Source: a virus
IMG/VR virus record: IMGVR_UViG_3300028883_000074
Location: 1 to 43,702 of that record
Reading direction: 5' to 3' (one strand)
DNA length: 43,702 bases
Part shown: positions 31,124 to 40,326 of the stretch, in pieces
Numbering within the stretch: position 1 is the stretch's first letter
Layout: each line of letters opens with the position of its first letter
Program-made: the position numbers and the translations under genes
The notes under the pieces: model-generated
Told to the model about the DNA's origin: nothing
Database searches by the model: none
The model's input: only the letters and a program-made list of their open reading frames with translations

Positions 31124-34100
31124 ATGGCCGACATCACTTCCTATGCTCTCAGTATTGACCTTGTTCTGCAGAGCAACGTGGACCAGGTTCTAGATTCTGC
31201 TCTGACTAAGATCGAGAGCCTAGAGGCACGTGTGCAGAATTTGGCTAAAAACACCAGTAATATGCTGGATAAAATGGGTGGAAATATCGCAAGTAACTTT
31301 ACGAAGATATCCGAATCATTTGGGAAAACATCAAAGACTATATCCCAGACTGATATATCCCAGTCAGTTAGGAATTTTGCCAAAGAAACTTCTGGGGCGA
31401 CACAGAATGTCGAAGGGCTGAATAAACAACTCGGATTACCAGAGGCGATGCTGGATCGCCTTAGCTCAGCTATGCGTTCCGTAGCTCAGATAAGATATCT
31501 CCGGGGAGAGGATCTAGATTATGCAGTAGAGCAATATAAGTACCTGTCCGATACTGCGATTCCTTATCTTATGGATCTTATGGAGAAACGCAGTAAAAAA
31601 GGCATAGGTATGGCCGAGGAGGAGATGGTATTAATTAGGCAATTCTCTTCCGAGAAGAGTAAGTTGTTGACCCAGGAAGCTAAACTGGCATATAGGCATT
31701 ATGATCTTAGGAAGAGGTACGAAAAACAAATTGGTAAGACTCTGGATAATCGTATTAAGACGAAATCTGATATTATTAAGATGTCTGAGAAAGAACGTGA
31801 TCTTTATGAAGAGATTCTTGAAATACAGGAACAGAGAAACAAAATATCAGAGGCCCTATCTGATTCCGTGGAGGACAGAGCGGAAGCTCAGAAGAAAGTA
31901 CTAGATATTCGTCAAGCTAAGAATTATATTGGCGGTCTAAGGGCAATGGGCAAAGTATGGTCGTCTATCAAGGACACTATAGGTTCTATTGGCCAGGGTT
32001 TACGCAAGACTCTGGATACGGTAGGTCTTGGCGAATTAACTAAAATGGCCAGTGCAGCTGGTATTTACTCTGTTGCTGTTGATAGGGCAGCAAAAAGAGA
32101 AGAACTATTTCATGAGCTACATTACCAGACTATGGGTGGGATGGAGGCTCTAAGCGAAAGAACCTTGGATTTAGCGGGTCAGTATGATGTTATGGCCGAG
32201 GAATTGGAACAGTCTATAGTCGCTATGAGGTCTGTCGGTTTCCAGAATGCGGAGGCTGTTGATACTATTGGCGTGCAGATGCAGATTCTAAAGAGGAATG
32301 CGGGTGCGAGTAATGAAGTCATGGCCAGAATGGCGTTGAATTTGACTTCTGTTACGGGTAATACAAAAGCAGCTACCAAGCAGCTCTTATGGATGAACAG
32401 GGCTTCGAAAGAAATTGGGCTTACTGGTTCTGATCTTGACCAAATACTTAGTAATATTGGTGAATCTGCTGTGGTTATGGGTGATCGTGGTGGGGTGTTT
32501 GCAGAGAGATACAGTAAGGCGCTTATGCGTGCTGCTGGTGGTGCTAAAAAATTGGGTATGAATACTTCTGATGCTGTTTCTGTTGTTAAGAGAATGCTTG
32601 ATCCCTTGCAATCAGTGGCCTTTATAGGCCAGGATGCTTTTAATCTTATGGACGATCCGGCGGCTATGCAGAAGAGATTGGCTGAACAGGCCACGCAGTG
32701 GCTTGAGATTCTTGATGATATGGAGGGTGGCAGAAGTAAAATAGCCAAAATCCAAGATGTGGGTACTCGGATAGGTATGCAAGGTGCACATTGGATGGAT
32801 ATCATGAAAGCTGTTAGATTATTGGCAAGTGGGCAGGAGGATTTCGACAAGGTCGCAGAAGAGTCAGCAGATCCTATGAAGGAGATGAATGCGACTCTAG
32901 ATAAAACAAACACACTGATTAGGGACCTAAAGACTACGGTAGATGATATTAAGAACAGTTTGGAAACTACTCATAGTTATCTTAAGTCAATTGCTGAATC
33001 TAGTATTGGTTTCCTAGATACCCCATGGGTCAAGACTTTGGCATCGTGGGGTATTACGATAACTGCCTTCTCCGGATTATTAGGTTCAGTGGGGTCGTTG
33101 TTGGGCGGCGTAACACGTGGGATCTTAGGTGTGGGTAAGGCTGCATTAGAGGCATTTCCTTTTGTAGGTAAAATGCTTGGTGGTTTAGTAAGTAAGATGA
33201 AAGGTGCGGCTGGTTATGTTGCTAACTTCTTTAGACAGATGTTTGCAGGCGTAACTGGGAAAGGTGGTGGCTTTATAGGAAGAGGGTTCTCAATTATTGG
33301 TGATAAGGTGTCTGGATTGTTTAATATGCTTAAAGGCATGAGCGGGTTGCGTGTTCTTCAGTTTGGATTCTGGGCAGCTATAGCCGCCGAAATTTATATA
33401 TTGGCTAAGGGGGTCTATGATACTCACAAGGCATTCAAGGAAGGTAAAGCCTCTATCGAGGAAGGGAATAAGGCATTAGATAGACGTCGTGATAAATTAT
33501 TAGAACAAAAGAAAATTATGCAAGGGATACATGAGGAAGAAATAAAACAATTGAGGACTAAATTAACAAAATTAAGAATTGAGCAGATGGATAAAGCTGA
33601 GATGCAGGCATATAGTGATGCCATTGATGCAATAATGTTAGACCCGTCTGCGATATCGAAGGGGATTGGATATCTATTTGGAGATGATACCGGAGTTACG
33701 ATCAAAAAGACTAAGGAGATCATGGAATTAGAAAATAAACTGAATTCTCTGGTGGTGGCTCAAGCTAAAGCGAATAAGGCAGTAATAGGCGATGTTAATG
33801 TTCTTGATAAGCAATATCAGGAAGCTATTAAGCAAGGTAATCTTGCTCAAGCGATTATACTGGGTATCCGCAAGGAGGCCTTGCGTACACACAAACCGAT
33901 AACTGAGTTGTATAAGGATCAAGAAGGAATAAAGAAAATAACGGCGGATATAACAGCAGAACACGAGAAAATGATAGCTATTCGTGAAAAAGAAAAGAAG
34001 AAGATACAAGAGCAGAAGAGAATAGAACAAGTAGGTATTACGGCCAGCAAAGAGAAACTAATTTTCGAAAAGAACATGGATCATATCCTAAAGGAGCGGC

Positions 34101-34660
34101 AGAAGACCCAAAAAGATATAACTATGAAGGACTTGTTAGATGATTCCAGGCTCGTAGCAGATCAAATGACTAGAGCTAGCGATGAAGCTAAAAAGCTAAA
34201 AGATAGTCTTACTGTAGATAAACAAATAGAACAATTTGAAGATCTAACAGAAGCTGTACAAAATATGTTCGCACTGGAGCCAGATGCGGAAAATCCGTTT
34301 GGTGATTATGAGAGCGAATCTCTAGAACAATGGCGCAGAGAATTAGTAAAAGCAGAACAAGCATTGAAAAACCAAAAAAATAAAGCTATGGGTAAAGTTA
34401 ATGAAGCAGAAAAAGCTACGGAGAAAATGAGAGCACGTCCAAATGAAGTAGCGAAGGTCAAAATAGATGAAGATAGTGCAAGACCACCAAAAGAAGAGAA
34501 CAAAGAACTTCAAACAACGAATACCTTGCTGAATGACATTTCAAACAAATCATCTAACAAGGATGTTGCCGAGATCCTGATCTCGATAAGGGATCTTTTG
34601 GAGGCAAAACAAGAAACGAGTTCGGGTTTGACTGTCCAAGCGAATCAGTGGGTCTCCTAA
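31124..34660 (+). CDS. Tail tape-measure protein
   Basis: A 1178-residue protein, the longest here. It is helical and rich in Lys, Gln and Met, with an N-terminal coiled-coil region, a middle of about 300-560 with phage tape-measure style repeats (GLTGSDLDQILSNIGES, LLWMNRASKEIG), and glycine-rich hydrophobic stretches at about 628-672 and 744-766 that may act as membrane-insertion segments. The C-terminal coiled coil is very A-rich. The start ATGGCC follows AGGGGT; an ATG 26 codons upstream is unsupported. It sets tail length and may cross the host envelope on DNA ejection. It lies two bases before the next tail gene. Confidence 0.88.
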   Translation: MADITSYALSIDLVLQSNVDQVLDSALTKIESLEARVQNLAKNTSNMLDKMGGNIASNFTKISESFGKTSKTISQTDISQSVRNFAKETSGATQNVEGLNKQLGLPEAMLDRLSSAMRSVAQIRYLRGEDLDYAVEQYKYLSDTAIPYLMDLMEKRSKKGIGMAEEEMVLIRQFSSEKSKLLTQEAKLAYRHYDLRKRYEKQIGKTLDNRIKTKSDIIKMSEKERDLYEEILEIQEQRNKISEALSDSVEDRAEAQKKVLDIRQAKNYIGGLRAMGKVWSSIKDTIGSIGQGLRKTLDTVGLGELTKMASAAGIYSVAVDRAAKREELFHELHYQTMGGMEALSERTLDLAGQYDVMAEELEQSIVAMRSVGFQNAEAVDTIGVQMQILKRNAGASNEVMARMALNLTSVTGNTKAATKQLLWMNRASKEIGLTGSDLDQILSNIGESAVVMGDRGGVFAERYSKALMRAAGGAKKLGMNTSDAVSVVKRMLDPLQSVAFIGQDAFNLMDDPAAMQKRLAEQATQWLEILDDMEGGRSKIAKIQDVGTRIGMQGAHWMDIMKAVRLLASGQEDFDKVAEESADPMKEMNATLDKTNTLIRDLKTTVDDIKNSLETTHSYLKSIAESSIGFLDTPWVKTLASWGITITAFSGLLGSVGSLLGGVTRGILGVGKAALEAFPFVGKMLGGLVSKMKGAAGYVANFFRQMFAGVTGKGGGFIGRGFSIIGDKVSGLFNMLKGMSGLRVLQFGFWAAIAAEIYILAKGVYDTHKAFKEGKASIEEGNKALDRRRDKLLEQKKIMQGIHEEEIKQLRTKLTKLRIEQMDKAEMQAYSDAIDAIMLDPSAISKGIGYLFGDDTGVTIKKTKEIMELENKLNSLVVAQAKANKAVIGDVNVLDKQYQEAIKQGNLAQAIILGIRKEALRTHKPITELYKDQEGIKKITADITAEHEKMIAIREKEKKKIQEQKRIEQVGITASKEKLIFEKNMDHILKERQKTQKDITMKDLLDDSRLVADQMTRASDEAKKLKDSLTVDKQIEQFEDLTEAVQNMFALEPDAENPFGDYESESLEQWRRELVKAEQALKNQKNKAMGKVNEAEKATEKMRARPNEVAKVKIDEDSARPPKEENKELQTTNTLLNDISNKSSNKDVAEILISIRDLLEAKQETSSGLTVQANQWVS

Positions 34661-34661
34661 A

Positions 34662-35207
34662 ATGCCAGACTCATCATTGAGACAATTTGATAAGAAATTA
34701 GCTGAGCAATGTTGGTTTAAATTGTATAATTCTAAGCGCATAGAATTTCAATTTGCTCCTAAGCTAGTTTCTGAGAACAACAGTTCCTTATGGATGGAAG
34801 TACCACAATGGTCTTATGAACCACTGAGAATTCATAAGGGATCTCAAGGCCGAAGGGTCAATATGGAATGGGAATATTTGGCCTCGGATAGGAAATTCAA
34901 TTGTTCAAAAGTCGGTTTAGAACTCAAGAAACTAAAATCTTATTTCTTCGAATTTGAAATAAAAAATAAACGGATTTATCCTACTGTGCAGGTAAGATAT
35001 ACTAAGACAATACCGCAAAATACCCAATTTAGAATAAGGGACGTCAATATAACTTTTGGACCAGAAATTATAGAAAACCAAGGAATACACCCGCTTTACA
35101 CTAAGGTAGCTGTCTTACTAGAGCTGGCCACGAATCTAGCCACCAAGACAAGTGACCCTAAGATAATAAACAAGAATCTCCAGAAACCAGCACTCACATG
35201 GTACTAA
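34662..35207 (+). CDS. Tail or baseplate protein after the tape measure
   Basis: A 181-residue beta-rich protein. It lies directly after the tape measure and four bases before the gp53-like gene. Position and patterns such as VRYTKTIPQNTQFRIRDVNI and GIHPLYTKVAVLLELAT fit the small tail-tube or baseplate components of contractile tails (as gp48/gp54 region in T4), though no exact family is recognised. It is probably a structural component joining tube and baseplate. Confidence 0.6.
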   Translation: MPDSSLRQFDKKLAEQCWFKLYNSKRIEFQFAPKLVSENNSSLWMEVPQWSYEPLRIHKGSQGRRVNMEWEYLASDRKFNCSKVGLELKKLKSYFFEFEIKNKRIYPTVQVRYTKTIPQNTQFRIRDVNITFGPEIIENQGIHPLYTKVAVLLELATNLATKTSDPKIINKNLQKPALTWY

Positions 35208-35210
35208 AAC

Positions 35211-35528
35211 ATGCCTATACTAACCAGCGAATTCTCAAGATTTAAAGACACCGAACCCGTCATAAAAGACGGCAAAGAAACATTCGGACTATGGAACAGA
35301 CCACCAGAACTAGAAAGAAAAAACCTCAACGACGAACAAATAACAACCATCAAAATAGACCAAATTAACCAAGGAAGACCAGACCTAATATCACAAGAAT
35401 ATTACGGAACACCATCCCTATTCTGGGTAATCACAATGTTCAACAGACCACTAAATACATTAGGATGGCCACAAGCAGGGGAAACAATACAATTCCCCAA
35501 TAAGGATTCAGTAATGAGGCTATTATAA
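35211..35528 (+). CDS. Baseplate wedge protein, gp53-like
   Basis: A 105-residue protein with the gp53 pattern: PDLISQEYYGTPSLFWVI (residues about 62-79), then MFNRPLNTLGWP and AGETIQFP, which resembles a LysM-like end. It helps assemble the wedge around the hub. It belongs to a block of A/C-rich codons (35211-36170) that stands out from its surroundings. It overlaps the next gene by TAATG. Confidence 0.75.
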   Translation: MPILTSEFSRFKDTEPVIKDGKETFGLWNRPPELERKNLNDEQITTIKIDQINQGRPDLISQEYYGTPSLFWVITMFNRPLNTLGWPQAGETIQFPNKDSVMRLL

Positions 35529-37702
35529 TGGACAATCTAGGACAAGTATGGGGGAAATTCCACCAGAATAGAGTTAAAGACTTATTCAACCGCTTTCCAG
35601 GCTGGTATCGCGCCCTAGTTATAGACACAAACGACCCACTACAGATATACCGAGTAAGATTCAAATGCCCCGAACTACACGACGAAGACATCAGAAACAC
35701 AGAATGTCCATGGGCAATACCAGCACCCTACCTAGGAGGTAAAAACGCCGGGTCCTGGACACACCCCATAATCGGCGACATAATCTGGATAACCTGGGAG
35801 AAAAACCACCCCTACGGACCAATCTGGTGCGGATTCGCATCTGGAACAAGAAGAAAACGATACCCACTAGAATCCATATATCACCCAAGCCCACTAGCAC
35901 TCAAACTAGACGGAAGTGCCGACGAAACACCAGACGATTACCTACAAGAATACCTACCAAAAGACTACAGACCAATGTCAAACGGCCAAAGAGACCGTTA
36001 TGGAAACTACAAAATAGCAAGTTCCGTAGGATACTTCCCAGTAGAACACGATATAAAACCAGCCGATCCAGACACAGACGCCATAGCCAGACGAAACTTC
36101 GACATAGGCGCAAAACCCGAAATAAACAACCCAGACAGGAAATACGTTACAGAAGTAACCAAATACGGAATATTGGTTCTACAATCAGATGTGGGGTACT
36201 ATTGGAAAAAAGAAGGATCATTAGGAGAATTCGAAGGCGATTTTGAGAAAGACCGGGATTTTGAAATAGAACGCAGCAAATACCTAACTAGACTATTGAA
36301 CGAAGATCAACCAGACTCTAATGAGCAGGACCAAAGAAAATACCTAATTCTAACTAGAGCTGGTCATAAATTCGAAATGAGAGACGTAGGATGGGCGCAA
36401 CAAGGCGGATCGATGTCCGGGTGTAGTGCCGTAGGTGGCACCAGTAGATCCGATGAGTATGGCCCACAGAGGATATTATCTAGAAATGCAAAATCTGATG
36501 AGAGATGGATGAAATGGAGAACTAAAGGTGGACATCTGATCCAGTTAATGGACATAGGTTTCCATCCCTCGGAGGATGAATTCTATAAGAAGAAACTTAT
36601 AGATGAAGTAGGATCTAAGGGTGATTTAGAGGAAGAGCATGGTTGGACAAAACGTGACTCTCGGCAGATGCGTTTTGTGACAAGATATGGGTTTAAGTTT
36701 GTATTAGATGATAGGGGGACAAGTCCAACAGATGCTGAGGCAGAGGAACTCCCCAGAGGTAATGGCTGGCTGCTTAAAACCAGAAGAAGCTGGACGGACA
36801 GCCCTGGAGCAGCGAGGGGTTTTGGTTTTGAAGCTATCGATAAAGACGAATTAAATACAACAAGATGGTATTCTCCTAAATCCAAGATCGTAGAATTAAA
36901 TGATAGAGAAGATTATATTATGGCGTGCACAGATACCGACTCGGAGGTATCTCGTGAATGGAAGAAATTAGAAGAGAACGAATTTGCTACTAAGGTAGCG
37001 ATGACGGAAGAACCTGAGAAGGATACTTATCATTTTAAGTTAGATAAGCATAATGGTTATCTTAGACTAAAGACAGCTGCCGGAGGAGATAATGGTAGGA
37101 GAGACGAGCCTCTTGGTTTGGCTTCTGCGGAGGGTGGTATTAACCAGGGTTTGGAGGCTCGTGATGGTAGGGTAGGTCAGGATGGTGCATGGACTGAGGT
37201 TGTCGATATTGAGGATCGTGGTTTATGGCTATCTAAGAACGAGGGTATAAGTGTTCTTAGGGCTAAAGAGGGTAAAGAACAGTATATCGTCATTAATGAT
37301 AAGAACGATACAGTTATTATCCGGAATAATGAGAATGGTAAGATTCAGATTTATTGTCAACAGGATATCGAGATTGTCTCTGGTAGGAATATAGCATTTA
37401 AGGCTGCTAACAGGATTTCATTCAAAGCTGGTTCTAATATAGATTTCGAGTCTTCTGGTTCTGGGCATTTGCAGTTGGCTGGTAATGGTGTTAATACTGA
37501 TGTGGCTGTGAATGCTCCTGAATTGAATGGTTTTCTTCCCGGTGCTGCACCTGGTGGGGGCGCACAAGAAGAAGCTGGTAGTGGAAATACACCGCTTGAT
37601 CCGCAGGAGATCAAACAGGATAAGAGGAAGCCAGAGGATAGGGCGTTTGTCGAATATACTCCTGAGGAAGTAGACGAGAACGTTATAACTTCCTGCGACT
37701 GA
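35528..37702 (+). CDS. Baseplate spike / hub protein, gp5-VgrG-like
   Basis: A 724-residue protein. Residues about 25-105 form an OB-fold resembling the N-domain of T4 gp5 and VgrG (YRALVIDTNDPLQIYRVRFKCP to VDIIWITW-type strands, ending YGPIWCGF). The C-terminal part (about 590-660) is a spike-like beta-helix (IQIYCQQDIEIVSGRNIAFKA, ISFKAGSNIDFESS) and the middle is large and beta-rich. No lysozyme catalytic motif is recognised in the middle, so it may be a spike without a cell-wall hydrolase. It would form the central needle that the gp27-like hub holds. The end is Pro/Glu-rich. Confidence 0.8.
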   Translation: MDNLGQVWGKFHQNRVKDLFNRFPGWYRALVIDTNDPLQIYRVRFKCPELHDEDIRNTECPWAIPAPYLGGKNAGSWTHPIIGDIIWITWEKNHPYGPIWCGFASGTRRKRYPLESIYHPSPLALKLDGSADETPDDYLQEYLPKDYRPMSNGQRDRYGNYKIASSVGYFPVEHDIKPADPDTDAIARRNFDIGAKPEINNPDRKYVTEVTKYGILVLQSDVGYYWKKEGSLGEFEGDFEKDRDFEIERSKYLTRLLNEDQPDSNEQDQRKYLILTRAGHKFEMRDVGWAQQGGSMSGCSAVGGTSRSDEYGPQRILSRNAKSDERWMKWRTKGGHLIQLMDIGFHPSEDEFYKKKLIDEVGSKGDLEEEHGWTKRDSRQMRFVTRYGFKFVLDDRGTSPTDAEAEELPRGNGWLLKTRRSWTDSPGAARGFGFEAIDKDELNTTRWYSPKSKIVELNDREDYIMACTDTDSEVSREWKKLEENEFATKVAMTEEPEKDTYHFKLDKHNGYLRLKTAAGGDNGRRDEPLGLASAEGGINQGLEARDGRVGQDGAWTEVVDIEDRGLWLSKNEGISVLRAKEGKEQYIVINDKNDTVIIRNNENGKIQIYCQQDIEIVSGRNIAFKAANRISFKAGSNIDFESSGSGHLQLAGNGVNTDVAVNAPELNGFLPGAAPGGGAQEEAGSGNTPLDPQEIKQDKRKPEDRAFVEYTPEEVDENVITSCD

Positions 37703-37712
37703 GGAGAATGCT

Positions 37713-38429
37713 TTGATAATTGAATTTCCTACGGCTTTATATTCTCCTCTATTACCTAAAGAGGCTTCTGATAATCAGAGTGTAACTTTTATTATAAGCA
37801 GTGAAGATCCTCCAAGGGATACGAGTATCACTAGACAATTGTTTAGGGGTGAGGAATTAAGGCCTCTCCCTCCCAAGATTTATACTTATAATCAGAGGCG
37901 TTCTACGTATGGGGATTATATTTTTAATGTTTCTTCTGGTGCCAATACTTTGGTTGGCGATGGCCAGAAGGGTTATGAGGTCGGCCAGGTTCTTGAATTT
38001 GGTGATGAGGACGTGCCTGAGCTTTCTTTCCCAGAGATTCCGGCTGTTTTGGAACTGCAGCAGAACACGAATCGTTTGAATTTGGAGGCTGCCGGCCTCA
38101 CAGAAGAGGAAGCTTCTGAGCTTATACAGAAGTCGCAGGACCAGCTTAATGAGTTGATTAAAGATTATAACGAGATTCAGTCTGATATCAAGGATAATGA
38201 GACCAAGATTTCTGACTCTAATAAGCAGCTCAGTGAGGTTAGGAAGATCAAGAACGCAGCTTCTGCTGTTATAGGGGCTACTGGGTCTGAGATATATGAG
38301 AAATTGGTTCAGAGGGAGGAGGAGTTGGTTGCTGAGAGAGATCGTTTGATTGAGTATGGGAATGATCTGAATGAATTGGCTAAGGATGTTTATGATGAGA
38401 TTTTGGTTGTTAGGGAGATGGTGCGATGA
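37713..38429 (+). CDS. Coiled-coil baseplate-region protein with TTG start
   Basis: A 238-residue protein. Residues 1-100 are beta-rich and proline-rich; residues about 115-238 are a long coiled coil (NRLNLEAAGLTEEEASELIQ, EKLVQREEELVAERDRLIEY). The TTG at 37713 is chosen because GAGGAG lies 6 bases upstream and the only nearby ATG (37708) leads at once to a stop. It is linked to the gp25-like gene by ATGA. It probably is a baseplate or wedge component unique to this phage group. Confidence 0.68.
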   Translation: MIIEFPTALYSPLLPKEASDNQSVTFIISSEDPPRDTSITRQLFRGEELRPLPPKIYTYNQRRSTYGDYIFNVSSGANTLVGDGQKGYEVGQVLEFGDEDVPELSFPEIPAVLELQQNTNRLNLEAAGLTEEEASELIQKSQDQLNELIKDYNEIQSDIKDNETKISDSNKQLSEVRKIKNAASAVIGATGSEIYEKLVQREEELVAERDRLIEYGNDLNELAKDVYDEILVVREMVR

Positions 38430-38872
38430 TCAAGTATTTTGGCTATAATGCGCCTTTTATTGGTGGTCAGGAGAATATTTTATCTAGGCAGGAGGGTGAG
38501 CGTCTTATAAAGAATGATCTTGTCCAGTTGTTGCTTACAGCTCCTGATGAACGGGTGATGCGGCCTGATTTTGGTACTCGGATTCGTACATTTGTGTTCG
38601 ATAATATGGATGAACAGTCTTTGGATGAGTTGGAGAATGATATTCGTGAGGCTATTAGCACGTATGAGAGGAGAGTGCAGGTTAGAGAGGTTGTTTTGAA
38701 TTCTGATGATTCTAGGAATTTATTGGAGATTAAGATTTATGGTTATTTTAAGTTGGATAAATTTACTCCGGATGAGGCTGAGGAATTATTTGATCCTAGT
38801 GGTAATCCGGGGAATTATGATCTTTTAGTGGAGCTTGATATACCTACGGCTAGGTTGGAGACGGCTAGATGA
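38426..38872 (+). CDS. Baseplate wedge protein, gp25-like
   Basis: A 148-residue protein with the GPW/gp25 signature: NDLVQLLLTAPDERVMRP, then DFGTRIRTFVFDNMDEQS, followed by an extended acidic helix and a final beta region. gp25 joins the sheath-initiating wedge to the baseplate. The start overlaps the coiled-coil gene (ATGA) and its stop overlaps the start of the inserted endonuclease-like gene by four bases. G/T-rich codons match other baseplate genes. Confidence 0.86.
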   Translation: MIKYFGYNAPFIGGQENILSRQEGERLIKNDLVQLLLTAPDERVMRPDFGTRIRTFVFDNMDEQSLDELENDIREAISTYERRVQVREVVLNSDDSRNLLEIKIYGYFKLDKFTPDEAEELFDPSGNPGNYDLLVELDIPTARLETAR

Positions 38873-40326
38873 TGTCTGAGAAGGTGATTATTTCTTGCCC
38901 TAATTGCAATAGGAATATCGAGTTAACTAAGAGGGCTCTATATAATAGAAGATCGAAAGGTACGAAAAATTGCAGAAAATGTATGTATGAGAAAATAGGA
39001 AATAAAAATTCCCAGAATTTAAAGAGACTATGGAAAGATGAGAAATATAGACACAATATGATTAGTAAGATTGATAAGAGTAAAAGTATTATGAAATTGT
39101 TATCTCTTACAGAAGAGCAAAGAAAGAATGCCCACAGTGCTTCGGCCTCTACTCAGCGTAGACAGGAAAACCGCGAACTAAGTCGTAAAATGTCTTTATC
39201 ATTAGTGACCGAGGATTTTAGACGTAAAATATCCGATGCTGTTAATAAAGCATATTGTGATCCTGTTAAAGCAGCAAAGATGAAGTTGAGGAAGCCCTAT
39301 ACAGAGGAGATGAGAAGATCTGCGTCAGTTAAGATGAAAGAATTATGGAGAACTAAAAAATTTAGAGAAGCTTGGTTTTCTGGGATGGAAAGAATAAGCA
39401 ACAACCACAATTGGATCAGTTCTAATCAATTAATTTTATATTCGATACTAGATGATTTAGGTTTAGAATATTATAAGGAGCCTGAAGATATTAGAAAATT
39501 ATCTTTTGGTTCTTATAGATGTGATGCGATGATCTTGTCCGATAGGCCGTGTATTATATTCGTAAATGGAGATTACCATCACAGGTTTATACCGGAACGG
39601 GTTGAGAAAGATAAGAAATTTATGAAGTTCTATAATGAGAAATTGGCGAAGGATTACGATTTGTTGATATTATGGGAACACGAATTCTTAGCTAAGAATA
39701 GAATTAGAGATAGAATATTCGAAATCTTGGGAAAGACGGAGGAAATAAGACATATTGACAAGGAATCTATAAATTTCTGCGTAATTAATCGTAAGGAGGG
39801 CGATGAATTTTTATCGAAGTATCATTATATGACAAAAGGTGGGAGAGGAGGAACATACTTTGGAATTTATCATCGTACTATACTTATTGGTGTATCTTCT
39901 TTTTCCTCGATTACTAGAAAAGAGAGCGCTGATAGGTTAGGGGCAGAGCCTCACCAGGTATTAGAATTAAATAAATTCTGTCTTAATCCTGGGTATTATT
40001 CTCATAATTTATCGTCTTGGTTTTTGTCCAGATGTGTGAAGTTTATAAAAAAGAACAGAACATATGTGAAATATCTATTGGCATTTTCTGATGAGGCCTT
40101 CCAACATTTGGGGACCATTTATAAAGCGTCTGGATGGATGGAAGACGGTTGTAACAAGCCTAGTTATTGGTATGTAGATTCCAACGGGCATATTATACAT
40201 AAGAAAACTTTATATGTTCATGCTAGATCGATAAGGATGAAAGAATCAGATTTTGCAGTAAAGTTCGGATATAGAAAAATATACACTGGAAGAAGAATAA
40301 GATTTGTAAAGGAATTATATGGCTGA
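38869..40326 (+). CDS. Free-standing homing-endonuclease-like protein with Mom-like C-terminal domain
   Basis: A 485-residue chimera. Residues 10-38 form a zinc finger (C10, C13, C35, C38). Residues about 90-170 are basic, short helix repeats of a DNA-binding kind (NUMOD3-like). Residues about 183-285 resemble the Vsr/PD-(D/E)XK-type nuclease fold (SYRCDAMIL with D219, NGDYHH at 233-238, LILWEHEF at 267-273). Residues about 300-485 look like the GNAT-type Mom adenine-modification domain (DEFLSKYHYM, VLELNKFCL, GTIYKASGW, KKTLYVHARS). A-rich codons differ from neighbours. It overlaps gp25 at its start and the gp6-like gene by 8 bases at its end. Confidence 0.72.
   Translation: MMSEKVIISCPNCNRNIELTKRALYNRRSKGTKNCRKCMYEKIGNKNSQNLKRLWKDEKYRHNMISKIDKSKSIMKLLSLTEEQRKNAHSASASTQRRQENRELSRKMSLSLVTEDFRRKISDAVNKAYCDPVKAAKMKLRKPYTEEMRRSASVKMKELWRTKKFREAWFSGMERISNNHNWISSNQLILYSILDDLGLEYYKEPEDIRKLSFGSYRCDAMILSDRPCIIFVNGDYHHRFIPERVEKDKKFMKFYNEKLAKDYDLLILWEHEFLAKNRIRDRIFEILGKTEEIRHIDKESINFCVINRKEGDEFLSKYHYMTKGGRGGTYFGIYHRTILIGVSSFSSITRKESADRLGAEPHQVLELNKFCLNPGYYSHNLSSWFLSRCVKFIKKNRTYVKYLLAFSDEAFQHLGTIYKASGWMEDGCNKPSYWYVDSNGHIIHKKTLYVHARSIRMKESDFAVKFGYRKIYTGRRIRFVKELYG

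Noticed and set aside
32179-32913. 244-codon minus frame opposite the tape measure
   Set aside because: Shadow of strongly biased + codons; product is Ser/Ile/Cys-rich with no ribosome-binding site.
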